Assembly: GCF_000955955.1 (NCBI RefSeq)
Contig: NZ_JYJG01000384.1
Span: 1-23,639 of the forward strand
Direction: 5' to 3'
Source: Lentzea aerocolonigenes
GTDB taxonomy: Bacteria > Actinomycetota > Actinomycetes > Mycobacteriales > Pseudonocardiaceae
Length of the DNA stretch: 23,639 nt
The notes beneath the pieces were generated by a model. The model was not told where the DNA came from. It saw only the letters and a program-made list of their open reading frames with translations, and did no database searches. Every line of letters starts with the position of its first letter. Within the stretch, counting starts at the first letter, position 1. Position numbers and translations under genes: made by a program. Positions 6,124-13,551 of the stretch are shown here, piece after piece.

Positions 6124-7737
6124 GTGACGTCATCCTCTGCAATCACGCGTGCAGTGCTCACGAGTGCGCTCGTGCTCGGCACTGTCGTTTCCGGTCTGGG
6201 CACCGCGAGTGCCCAGACCGAAGCATCTGCCGTCAGACCCGCTGCCTGGGGGCAGTGCGCGGCTGACGTGCTCGCCGGTCTGCCCGCCTCGGTCACGCCC
6301 GAGGAGCGGGCCCGGCTCACCTGCGCCACCCAGGAGGTGCCCGTCGACCACTCGCGCCCGCGCGGTGAGAAGACCGGCATCGCCATGATGAAGCGCCCGG
6401 CCAACGACCCGGCGCACAAGATCGGCACGATCTTCCTCAACCCCGGCGGCCCCGGCGGTTCCGGGCTCATCCGCGGCGCGGTGTCGAAGAACTACTTCCA
6501 GCCGCAGGTGCTCGACCGGTTCGACGTCGTCGGCTTCGACCCGCGCGGTGTCGCCCGCAGCAACCCGTTGCGCTGCTTCCGCACCCAGGAAGAGGCCGAC
6601 GCGGTGAACGAGGGCTGGTACTCCCTGCCCATCACCAAGGCGGAGATCGGAAGCTCGCTCAAGCAGTCGAAGGCCTATACCGACTACTGCAAGATCAACG
6701 CCGGTCCGCTGCTCAACCACATGTCGACCGAGGCCGTCGTGCGCGACCTCGACATCATGCGCGAGTCTGTGGGCGACAAGCAGCTGAACTTCGTCGGCTT
6801 CTCGTACGGCACGCTGATCGGCTCGACGTACGCGAACATCTTCCCGCAGAAGTCGCGCGCGATCGTCATCGACGGCAACGTCGACCCGCAGCTGCGCCTG
6901 ACCAACGGCGCCGAGTACGACCGTCAGCGCGCACAGGGCTTCGAGATCGCGCTCGACGCGATGCTCAAGCGTTGTGACGCCGCTGGTGCCGCCAAGTGCG
7001 CGTTCGCCGGCAACGCCCGCCAGAAGTTCGAGGACATGAAGGCGGCGCTGCGCAAGAACGGCCCCGTCACCATGCCGGACGGCAAGAAGATCGGGCTGGC
7101 CGACGTCGTGGGCAACACCGCCGGTGAGCTGTACTCGGTCGCGGGCATCAACCGTCTCGTGACGTACTTGCAGGCCGTGCACAACGCCCTCAACCCGTCC
7201 GCCGCTGCTGCTTTCAGCACTCAGTCCGTTGTGGACACCCCGGTGCTGAACAACAACGGTGGCCGCTTCGACGAGGACGTGCTGCCGGAGACCCCGTACA
7301 CCGCCGACGACTCGTACTACGCGGTCAACTGCACCGACAAGCCGTTCGTCCGCACGAACCGCTTCTGGGAGCAGACGGCGAACAAGTGGGAGAAGGAGTC
7401 GCCCACGTTCGGCCGCTACCAGGCCGCGTCCGACCTGATGACGTGCCCGACGTGGCCGACGCGCAACCCGGACCGCTGGATCGGCCCGTGGAACCGCAAG
7501 ACGCCTAACCCGGTCGTCGTCGTGGGCAACTACTACGACCCGGCGACGCAGTACCTGTTCGCGCAGCGCATGTCCAAGGAGCTCGGCAACGCGCGGCTGA
7601 TCAGCGTGGACTCGTTCGGCCACTGCATCCTGGGCCGCGCGGCCGGGGCTGACGCGGCGGTGGCGAAGTACCTGCTGAACCTGGAGGCACCGGTCAGCGG
7701 TTCGGTGTACCAGCCGAACGTTCAGCCCTTCGCCTGA
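6124..7737 (+). CDS. Secreted S33-family tripeptidyl aminopeptidase-like alpha/beta hydrolase
   Basis: This 537-residue exported serine hydrolase probably removes short peptides from the N-termini of extracellular substrates. A signal peptide spans about residues 1-30, ending TASA-Q. The oxyanion-loop motif NPGGPGGSG is at 106-114. The nucleophile elbow is GFSYGT with S227, the acid is D472 in YYDPATQY, and the base is H500 in DSFGHC, within a C-terminal TAP-like domain. Several cysteines fit an extracellular protein. The GTG start at 6124 sits about 60 bases after egtD. No strong Shine-Dalgarno is seen, and a TACAAA at 6089-6094 might be a -10 box. Its 3' end overlaps the convergent membrane gene by 16 bases. 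The precise peptide specificity is not visible. Confidence 0.92.
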   Translation: MTSSSAITRAVLTSALVLGTVVSGLGTASAQTEASAVRPAAWGQCAADVLAGLPASVTPEERARLTCATQEVPVDHSRPRGEKTGIAMMKRPANDPAHKIGTIFLNPGGPGGSGLIRGAVSKNYFQPQVLDRFDVVGFDPRGVARSNPLRCFRTQEEADAVNEGWYSLPITKAEIGSSLKQSKAYTDYCKINAGPLLNHMSTEAVVRDLDIMRESVGDKQLNFVGFSYGTLIGSTYANIFPQKSRAIVIDGNVDPQLRLTNGAEYDRQRAQGFEIALDAMLKRCDAAGAAKCAFAGNARQKFEDMKAALRKNGPVTMPDGKKIGLADVVGNTAGELYSVAGINRLVTYLQAVHNALNPSAAAAFSTQSVVDTPVLNNNGGRFDEDVLPETPYTADDSYYAVNCTDKPFVRTNRFWEQTANKWEKESPTFGRYQAASDLMTCPTWPTRNPDRWIGPWNRKTPNPVVVVGNYYDPATQYLFAQRMSKELGNARLISVDSFGHCILGRAAGADAAVAKYLLNLEAPVSGSVYQPNVQPFA

Positions 7738-8708
7738 TCGGATTCGACGCGGTGGCGGTGCTGGTACAGCGCCGCCACCGCGGCACCGGCGAGCAGCACT
7801 CCGGCCAGGATCTGCCACGCCGAGAAGTCCAGAGGCGGCTTCACCGGCGCGTTCCTGGAGTCGATCCACATCATCTGTCCGGTGCCGGTGGGCTGGTGCA
7901 GGGACGTGGCCACGACGTCCACGACCACGAGGCTGATCGCGCCGAGCAGGAGCTTGAACCACAGCGGTTGCCGGATCGCCGACGTGACCAGCAGAACCCC
8001 GGCGCTGAGCAGCGGCGACACCGCGGCCGCGGCCAGCGATGCCAGCGCAACGAGGCCGTTGACGCCGTCTTTCTTGACCAGCGCCCGAATTCCGAGCCCC
8101 AGTGCGGCCACGACCGCGACGAACGTGGCCACCAGCGACCACGGCTGGTGCTGATCCATCAACACGAGCATCAGAATCCCGATGCCCGCCAGGTAGCGGA
8201 CGTCCTTGCGCGCCCCGATCGCGGCCGCGGCGGCCGCGAACAGCACGATCGGGGCGTAGTAGGGGATCGTCGCGACCGCGACGCCGTACACCGCTCCCGC
8301 GACGGCCGTCCGCCAGCTGCGGCGCCGGGCCGCCCACCCCAGCACGCCGAGGACGATCAGCCACGCCGGAATCACCGGCAGTTCGAAGAGGTACTTGGCG
8401 TCGAAGGGGGCGTAGGGCTCTTCGACGGAATACCAGCCCGGCTGGATGTCGAAGCTGCAGAGGGCGCCGCCGTTGAGGCAGAAGTCGTCCTCGTGCTCGA
8501 AGTTGACCATCAGGACAACCGAGCGCATCGAGACCGCGGTGATGCCGGCGATCACCAGCGCGACCCAGGCAGGACGCGGTGCCACCACGATCAGGAGCAC
8601 CGCGATCGCCAGCCCGGCGAACTGCAGCGGTGGCAGCCAGTGCAGCTGATCGTTGAGCAGGGCGAGTGCGGTCAGCGCCGCGCCCCAGACGACCGTCCCC
8701 CAGTTCAC
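7722..8708 (-). CDS. Polytopic membrane protein of unknown function
   Basis: This 328-residue protein has many hydrophobic segments separated by short charged turns, so it is an integral membrane protein, probably with eight or more helices. A larger polar loop at about residues 70-110 carries two cysteines (C77 and C84) and aromatic residues, and may lie outside the cell. I recognise no family. The GTG start at 8708 overlaps the stop of the upstream TauE/SafE gene as GTGA, so the two are co-translated. The frame remains open much further upstream to 9431, but that part is antisense or shadow of the permease gene, so the coupled GTG is chosen. Its last 16 bases overlap the convergent peptidase gene. 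Confidence 0.75.
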   Translation of the reverse strand: MNWGTVVWGAALTALALLNDQLHWLPPLQFAGLAIAVLLIVVAPRPAWVALVIAGITAVSMRSVVLMVNFEHEDDFCLNGGALCSFDIQPGWYSVEEPYAPFDAKYLFELPVIPAWLIVLGVLGWAARRRSWRTAVAGAVYGVAVATIPYYAPIVLFAAAAAAIGARKDVRYLAGIGILMLVLMDQHQPWSLVATFVAVVAALGLGIRALVKKDGVNGLVALASLAAAAVSPLLSAGVLLVTSAIRQPLWFKLLLGAISLVVVDVVATSLHQPTGTGQMMWIDSRNAPVKPPLDFSAWQILAGVLLAGAAVAALYQHRHRVESDQAKG

Positions 8709-9421
8709 AGCAGTGCGCTCCTCACGATCAGCACGACGGAACTCGCCCCCGCCACGACCAACATAGGGGTGCGGATCCCGCCCGCGTCGAACCTCTTGCG
8801 CAACGGCCCGGACAGCAGGAAACCCGCGATCAGGAACGGGATCAGCGCGAGCCCGGTCCACAGCTGGTGCGCGGTGACCTGTCCGGCCGCGAGCAGCCCG
8901 ATCACCGAGGCACCTGAGCCGAGCACGAAGAACGCCGCCAGCGTCGCCCTGACCTGCGGGCCTGCCTGGTTCTGGTAGAGCAGCGCGACCATCGGGCCGC
9001 CGACCGCCGTGGCCGTGCCGAACGACCCGCTCGCGAACCCGGCGGTGACCAGCGACCTCGGTTCGGGTTGCGGCCGCCAGGCGGTGACAGACAGCAGCAC
9101 GCACGCCAGCACCGAGCCGCCGACCACGAGCCCGAAGCCTTTCGGGTCCAACGCGTCGACGACCAGGATGCCGACGACAGTGCCGGGCAGGCGGCCGAGC
9201 ATCGCCCACCCGACACCACGCCAGTCGACGTGGCTGAACTCCCTCGCGAGCGACATCGAGGCGTGGGCGGTGGCGACCATCAACACCGGAACCGGCAGCA
9301 ACGTCGGGTCGAGCAGCGCGATCAACGGCACGGCGATGAGCGCCAGGCCGAAGCCGATCAGACCCTGCAGCAGTCCGCCGAGTGCGACGACGACCCCGGC
9401 AAGTGCTATCCCCCAAGACAT
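8705..9421 (-). CDS. TauE/SafE family membrane permease
   Basis: This 238-residue integral membrane protein has about seven to eight hydrophobic helices. It shows the TauE/SafE pattern: GGLLQGLIGFGLALIAVPL near the N-terminus and a second related repeat, GSFGTATAVGGPMVALLYQN, in the middle. The family includes putative exporters of sulfite, sulfoacetate and other organosulfur anions, but many members have no known substrate. The ATG at 9421 is the first gene of a two-gene operon with the unknown membrane protein, and is divergent from the metallophosphoesterase gene with a 93-base gap. The family call is good; substrate is unknown. Confidence 0.88.
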   Translation of the reverse strand: MSWGIALAGVVVALGGLLQGLIGFGLALIAVPLIALLDPTLLPVPVLMVATAHASMSLAREFSHVDWRGVGWAMLGRLPGTVVGILVVDALDPKGFGLVVGGSVLACVLLSVTAWRPQPEPRSLVTAGFASGSFGTATAVGGPMVALLYQNQAGPQVRATLAAFFVLGSGASVIGLLAAGQVTAHQLWTGLALIPFLIAGFLLSGPLRKRFDAGGIRTPMLVVAGASSVVLIVRSALL

Positions 9422-9514
9422 GATTCGCCATGCTATCGACCTGGCTTGGACCCTACGACCAGGTTTCGCTCGCTGTTCGCCTGGCGTTGGTCAAGCGCAC
9501 TTACGCTCCGCGCC

Positions 9515-11278
9515 ATGACTGCGTCCCGCCGTTCCTTCCTGCTCGGCACCGGTGCGACCGCTGCCGCTGCCGCCCTGGTCACGCCTGGTTCCGCGTCCGC
9601 TGACATCGTTGTCGGCGGACGCTCGGATCCGAAGGCGCGCAGGTTCACGCTCGCCGTGATCCCGGACACGCAGTACATGTTCGACCTGGACCGCGGCGAC
9701 TCGGCGCCGTTGAAGGCGACGCTGCAGTACCTGATCGACCACCAGCGGCCGGAGAACATCGTCTTCATCAGCCACCTCGGCGACCTCGTCGAGAACGGGC
9801 AGCGCAGCGAGATCGACGACATCAGCGAGCGGTTCGAGGTGCTCGACCGGCGCCGCGTCGGGTACAGCGTGCTGGCGGGCAACCACGACCTGCCGGACTC
9901 GCGCACCGACGACCAGCGCGGCCGCACGCCGTATCTGGACAGGTTCGGGCCTTCACGGTTCCGCAACTCGCCGACGTTCCGCGGTGCGAGCACGGACGGC
10001 TACAACTCGTTCCACGTGTTCACGGCCGCCGGCAAGGAGTGGCTGGTCCTGGCGCTGGACTGGCGCATGTCCGCCAAGGGTTTCGGGTGGGCGCGGTCGG
10101 TGCTGAAGCAGCACGCCAAGCTGCCGGTCATCCTCACCACGCATGAGCTCGTCTACGACGGCGGTGAGGGCAACGCGACGATGTCCGACTACGGCCGCAA
10201 GCTGTGGGACGAGCTGATCAAGGACAACGACCAGATCTTCCTCACGCTGAACGGGCACTTCTGGCCGCCGGCGCGGGCGACGATGCGCAACACCGCGGGC
10301 AACGACGTCCACGTGCACATCACGAACTACCAGGACCGCTACTACGGCGGCGGCGCGATGATCCGCCTGTACCACTTCGACCTCGACCGCAGGACGATCG
10401 ACGTGCGGACGCTGTCGCCGTGGCTGCTCGGCAAGCGGTCGCTCAACCCGTTGGAACGCAAGGAGATCGAGCTGACCGGGCCGGTCGACCGGTTCAGCGT
10501 GCCGATCGACTTCGAGCAGCGGTTCGCGCGGTTCGACCCACCGGTGCTGCCTCCCGCGCAGCCCGCTCGTGATGTCCTGGTATCCGGCACCGTCGCGTAC
10601 TGGCGGCTCGGTGAGGGCCTGAAAGACCTGTCGGGCAACGGGAACGACCTGAAGCAGACCGGCTCGTTGACAGCGGCCGATGACCACCACCGGTTCGCGC
10701 CGTCGCACAAGTCGCTGTTCTTCGGCAAGAACGGCTATCTGTCCACCGTGGACAGTGCGCCGCTGAACAAGCAGACGTTCGAGCGCGGCTACACGATCGA
10801 GCTGTTCCTCAAGCTGCCCAAGGACTTCGACCACCCGTGGTGCGGTCTGTTCACCAAGCTCGCGCCCGGTTCCGCCGCGGGCAAGACCGGCGACGACCCG
10901 AGCGAGCCGATCGCCACGCTGAACCTCGCCGGCGGTGGTTCGCTGCAGTGGGCCGTGTTCCCGCGCAACCTCCCCGGGCTGTCGACGAACTGGGGTCACG
11001 AGATGACCTACGAGACGTGGTGGCACGTCGCGGTCGTCAACAACGGCGTGCACACCACGTTGTACGTCGACGGCTCGCCCCTGCTGCGCAACCCGTCCAC
11101 ACCGGCGCGCGGCATCTCGTCGGCCGGCGACCCGTGGCTCGTCGGCGCCTACGCGTACAACAAGATCGTGGAGAAGTCGTTGTACGGCTGGATCGGCGAC
11201 CTGCGCGTGGTGAACCGGCCGCTGGACCGCTCCGAGTTCATGCGGTCGCCGGCAGCCCGAACTTCGGGAACAGACTGA
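9515..11278 (+). CDS. Tat-exported metallophosphoesterase with C-terminal LamG-like domain
   Basis: This 587-residue protein has a twin-arginine signal (SRRSFLLG, R5-R6) with probable cleavage after ASA near residue 29. A calcineurin-like phosphoesterase follows. Its metal-binding motifs are DTQ at 51-53, GD at 89-90, GNHD at 122-125, TTH with H210, and NGH with H248. From about residue 355 to the end is a LamG/concanavalin-like beta-sandwich (VAYWRLGEG, YTIELFLKL, WWHVAVVNNG, LYVDGSPL, GWIGDLRVVNRPL). This domain often binds glycans. The likely substrate is an extracellular phosphoester or wall polymer. The ATG at 9515 has a TACGCT box seven bases before it and no Shine-Dalgarno. The in-frame upstream extension to 9068 is antisense to the permease and is rejected. 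Confidence 0.93.
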   Translation: MTASRRSFLLGTGATAAAAALVTPGSASADIVVGGRSDPKARRFTLAVIPDTQYMFDLDRGDSAPLKATLQYLIDHQRPENIVFISHLGDLVENGQRSEIDDISERFEVLDRRRVGYSVLAGNHDLPDSRTDDQRGRTPYLDRFGPSRFRNSPTFRGASTDGYNSFHVFTAAGKEWLVLALDWRMSAKGFGWARSVLKQHAKLPVILTTHELVYDGGEGNATMSDYGRKLWDELIKDNDQIFLTLNGHFWPPARATMRNTAGNDVHVHITNYQDRYYGGGAMIRLYHFDLDRRTIDVRTLSPWLLGKRSLNPLERKEIELTGPVDRFSVPIDFEQRFARFDPPVLPPAQPARDVLVSGTVAYWRLGEGLKDLSGNGNDLKQTGSLTAADDHHRFAPSHKSLFFGKNGYLSTVDSAPLNKQTFERGYTIELFLKLPKDFDHPWCGLFTKLAPGSAAGKTGDDPSEPIATLNLAGGGSLQWAVFPRNLPGLSTNWGHEMTYETWWHVAVVNNGVHTTLYVDGSPLLRNPSTPARGISSAGDPWLVGAYAYNKIVEKSLYGWIGDLRVVNRPLDRSEFMRSPAARTSGTD

Positions 11279-12155
11279 GGTCGAAGAACGACGAGACGTG
11301 CGTGATCCGGTCGTCGCGGACTTCCAGCACCTGGAGGTTGAACGGCCGGAACACGCCGTCTTCTTCTCGCAGGTAGAGGCCGTACGCGGGCTGTTCGTTG
11401 GCCTGCACCGGGATCATGCGCGCGCCGTGCGGCACTGCGGGGCACTGGTTCGTGAGGTGCCACGCGATCATGTCCGGGCCGCTGTACCACTGCGGGTACG
11501 GCGGCATCTCCCAGACGACGTCCTCGGTGAACATGCCGATGATCGCGGGGATGTCCTTTGCCTCGAACGCTTTCACCCACTTGTCGAGCAGCGGTTTGGC
11601 GTCGGCGGGCTCGGTGACCTCGTCCTGCGTGAGGTCCTTCAGCTGCGCGTGGGCCCGTTGCAGCGCGCTGTTGACGGCCGCGACGGTCATGTCGAGCTGG
11701 TCCGCGGTCTCGGCGGCGGTGAGCTTGAGGACGTCGCGCAGGATCAGCACCGCGCGTTGCCGTGGCGGCAGGTGCTGCAGTGCCGCGACGAACGCCAGCC
11801 GGGTGGACTCGCGTTCGGTGACGATCGCGGCCGGATCGGTCGGGAACGGCTCCAGCCACGGGATCTCGTGGTCCTGGGTGAGCGGGTCGCTCTCGGTCGA
11901 GCTCGCGCCGAGCCCGAACGGCAGCGGCCGGCGCGTGCGGGTGTCGAGCGCGGTGAGGCAGACGTTCGTCGCGATCCGGTACAGCCACGTGCGCACCGAC
12001 GACCGGCCCTCGAACTGGTCGTACGCCTTCCACGCGCGCAGGTACGTCTCCTGCACCAGGTCCTCGGCGTCGTGCAGCGAGCCGAGCATCCGGTAGCAGT
12101 GAGCGAGCAGCTCCCGCCGGAACGGGTCGGCCGCCTGGGCGAAGTCCACTGTCAC
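11238..12155 (-). CDS. sigG: SigG-like ECF RNA polymerase sigma factor with SnoaL-like C-terminal domain
   Basis: This 305-residue extracytoplasmic-function sigma factor has region 2 at about residues 11-76 (HCYRMLGSLHDAEDLVQETY) and region 4 at about 117-172 (LPPRQRAVLILRDVLKLTAAE). A SnoaL-like alpha+beta domain at about 186-290 ends SLFPKFGLP. This architecture and several stretches closely resemble mycobacterial SigG. In such groups the C-terminal domain, rather than a separate anti-sigma factor, is thought to tune activity. The GTG start at 12155 overlaps the stop of the WYL regulator by four bases, so they form an operon. The 3' end overlaps the convergent metallophosphoesterase gene by 41 bases. 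The gene name rests on remembered similarity; a related group such as SigJ or SigX5 is possible. Confidence 0.88.
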   Translation of the reverse strand: MTVDFAQAADPFRRELLAHCYRMLGSLHDAEDLVQETYLRAWKAYDQFEGRSSVRTWLYRIATNVCLTALDTRTRRPLPFGLGASSTESDPLTQDHEIPWLEPFPTDPAAIVTERESTRLAFVAALQHLPPRQRAVLILRDVLKLTAAETADQLDMTVAAVNSALQRAHAQLKDLTQDEVTEPADAKPLLDKWVKAFEAKDIPAIIGMFTEDVVWEMPPYPQWYSGPDMIAWHLTNQCPAVPHGARMIPVQANEQPAYGLYLREEDGVFRPFNLQVLEVRDDRITHVSSFFDLSLFPKFGLPATA

Positions 12156-13114
12156 CCTTGCACTCTAATCGCGTTCTGCAAGCGTCCGATGATGGTTTGG
12201 ACGTGGTCGCGCAGCTCCGGCGGTTCGTGCACCTCGAACTCGAGGCCGAGGAACATCAGGTGGAACACGATCCGGTCGAGCGAGTCGGCACCGGTGCGCA
12301 TCAGGCACGAGTTGGCGTCGATCGGTTCCAGCGCCGCCGACATGGGCGACGAGCGTTCGGCGACTGCCTGCATGGGTGCGTGGACCGTGAGCACGGCCTG
12401 GTAGGTGTAGACGTTCGTGGAGACCTGGCGGGACACGAAGTCGCCGAGGCTGTCGGATGGTGGCTCGCGGGGCGTGAAGCGGGCCGCGAGCGCCGGTTCG
12501 TCGGGGATGCGGTCGACGCGGAACGTGCGCCAGTCCTGTTTGGACACGTCCCACGCGACGAGGTACCAGCGTTTGCCGGTGTGCACGAGGCCCTGCGGTT
12601 CGACGAGCCGATTGCCGGGCTCGCCTTGCGTTGGCGTGTAGGCGAACCGGAGCTGCTGGTGGTCGCGGCAGGCGGCGGCGATGATCGTGAGCGTCTCGGG
12701 GTGGACGGTCGGCCCCGCGCTGTTGAGGGGCGTGGTGTGGGCTTGGAGCGCCTGCACTCGTCTTCTCAGGCGGCTCGGCAGGATCTGTTCGAGCTTCGTG
12801 AGCGCGCGGACCGACGTCTCCTCGATGCCCGCGATCGTGCCGTTGGCCGCAGTTCTGAGCCCGACCGCCACGGCCACGGCTTCGTCGTCGTCCAGCAGCA
12901 ACGGCGGGAGCTCCGCGCCGGCGCCCAGCTGGTAGCCGCCCGCCGCGCCGGGCAGGGACGTGACGGGGTAGCCGAGGCTGCGGAGCTTGTCGACGTCGCG
13001 GCGGATCGTGCGCACGTCGACGCTGAGCCGGTCGGCGAGCTCGGGACCCGTCCAGTCGCGCCGCACCTGCAACAGGGACAGGAGCTTCAGCAGCCGTGCG
13101 GACGTCTCCAGCAT
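12152..13114 (-). CDS. WYL-domain transcriptional regulator (YafY/DeoR-like HTH)
   Basis: This 320-residue cytoplasmic regulator has an N-terminal winged helix at about residues 5-60 (LSVDVRTIRRDVDKLRSLGYPV). A WYL ligand-sensing domain lies in the middle (GKRWYLVAWD, then WRTFRVDRI), with a C-terminal WCX-like extension. I place the start at ATG 13114, giving MLETSARLL, the usual beginning in this family. A TAGACT box (13127-13122) stands seven bases upstream, consistent with a leaderless message. In-frame ATG 13135 and TTG 13144 are alternatives. The stop overlaps the sigma factor start, so the pair is probably one regulatory unit. It is divergent from the S1-domain gene leader. Confidence 0.92.
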   Translation of the reverse strand: MLETSARLLKLLSLLQVRRDWTGPELADRLSVDVRTIRRDVDKLRSLGYPVTSLPGAAGGYQLGAGAELPPLLLDDDEAVAVAVGLRTAANGTIAGIEETSVRALTKLEQILPSRLRRRVQALQAHTTPLNSAGPTVHPETLTIIAAACRDHQQLRFAYTPTQGEPGNRLVEPQGLVHTGKRWYLVAWDVSKQDWRTFRVDRIPDEPALAARFTPREPPSDSLGDFVSRQVSTNVYTYQAVLTVHAPMQAVAERSSPMSAALEPIDANSCLMRTGADSLDRIVFHLMFLGLEFEVHEPPELRDHVQTIIGRLQNAIRVQG

Positions 13115-13134
13115 GTGACGGAGTCTAGATTCCA

Positions 13135-13164
13135 TTGCGGACAACGGCCTGTGGTGGCTAATGT
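13135..13164 (+). promoter_or_regulatory. Promoter of the S1-domain gene leader
   Basis: TTGCGG at 13135-13140 and TAATGT at 13159-13164 are separated by 18 bases, a good housekeeping-type actinobacterial promoter. Initiation about seven bases downstream would fall at or next to the ATG at 13172, making the upstream ORF nearly leaderless. Confidence 0.6.
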
Positions 13165-13171
13165 TTGCGCT

Positions 13172-13228
13172 ATGACTGCCGGGTCGGCCTTGTGCCGTGA
13201 GCGGAACGGTTGCCCGGCCCTGACTTGA
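13172..13228 (+). CDS. Candidate 18-residue leader peptide (uORF) before the S1-domain gene
   Basis: ATG 13172 to TGA 13226-13228 encodes MTAGSALCRERNGCPALT. It lies seven bases after a convincing -10 box, so it would be the first thing translated on the transcript. Its last codons and stop overlap the stem-loop at 13216-13236, so ribosomes stalling or finishing here would change whether that hairpin forms. The peptide has two cysteines and a charged CRERNGC core, with no run of one amino acid as in classical amino-acid attenuators. Whether it is translated is untested. The possibility that it is a chance ORF remains real. Confidence 0.4.
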   Translation: MTAGSALCRERNGCPALT

Positions 13229-13236
13229 TCAGGGCC
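13216..13236 (+). promoter_or_regulatory. Stem-loop at the end of the leader uORF
   Basis: GGCCCTGA (13216-13223), loop CTTGA, TCAGGGCC (13229-13236) forms a perfect eight-base-pair GC-rich stem. It is followed directly by CCTCC at 13237-13241, which is complementary to GGAGG (13284-13288) in the S1 gene ribosome-binding site. There is no U-tract, so a translational rather than an intrinsic-termination role is more likely if it is functional. Confidence 0.45.
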
Positions 13237-13297
13237 CCTCCATCCCGCGCGTGATCTCGTTCTGGGACAACGCGCTTGGGAGAGGAGGTGATGCGCA

Positions 13298-13489
13298 ATG
13301 CTTCCCAACGTTGGTGATGTCTTTTCCGGCAAGGTCGTCTCGACCGTGCCGTTCGGTTCGTTCATCGAGCACCCCGCCGGTGCCCACGGGCTGCTGCACG
13401 GTCAGCAGGCCGAGGTCGGCTCCGCGGTGCAGGTGAAGGTGCTCGCGGTGGACGCGGAAAAGCAGCGGTTCAGCCTTGAGCTGGCCTAA
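13298..13489 (+). CDS. Stand-alone S1 RNA-binding domain mini-protein
   Basis: This 63-residue protein is almost exactly one S1/OB-fold domain: VGDVFSGKVVSTVPFGSFIEH is the classical S1 opening (residues 5-25), then a GLLHG strand and VGSAVQVKVLAVDAEKQRFSLEL to the end. Proteins of this fold bind single-stranded RNA; here it could be an RNA chaperone or translation-associated factor. The ATG at 13298 has an exceptionally strong Shine-Dalgarno, GGAGGTGAT at 13284-13292, the only near-full anti-16S complement in this window that I noticed. A stem-loop at 13500-13528 follows. The upstream leader holds a uORF and hairpin, so expression may be post-transcriptionally controlled. Confidence 0.88.
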   Translation: MLPNVGDVFSGKVVSTVPFGSFIEHPAGAHGLLHGQQAEVGSAVQVKVLAVDAEKQRFSLELA

Positions 13490-13499
13490 CGCATGAGTT

Positions 13500-13528
13500 T
13501 CACCGGACAGAGGCGCCCTGTCCGGTGA
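13500..13528. terminator. Stem-loop between convergent genes, probable bidirectional terminator
   Basis: A perfect 11-base-pair stem (TCACCGGACAG with CTGTCCGGTGA) closes a seven-base loop. It lies ten bases after the S1-domain gene stop and 23 bases beyond the stop of the convergent coiled-coil gene. Neither side has a clear U-tract, as is common for actinobacterial terminators. Confidence 0.7.
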
Positions 13529-13551
13529 TCGCTCGTGCTATCCGGTAGCGG

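Noticed and set aside
6130..8364. Long minus-strand open frame (744 codons) across the peptidase gene
   Set aside because: It is antisense to a clear S33 hydrolase with signal peptide and catalytic triad. Its translation is Arg/Gly/Val/His-rich low complexity with no family motif, as expected for a shadow frame in GC-rich DNA.
9068..9514. In-frame 5' extension of the metallophosphoesterase gene
   Set aside because: It is antisense to the TauE/SafE permease and would hide the Tat signal that begins exactly at ATG 9515.
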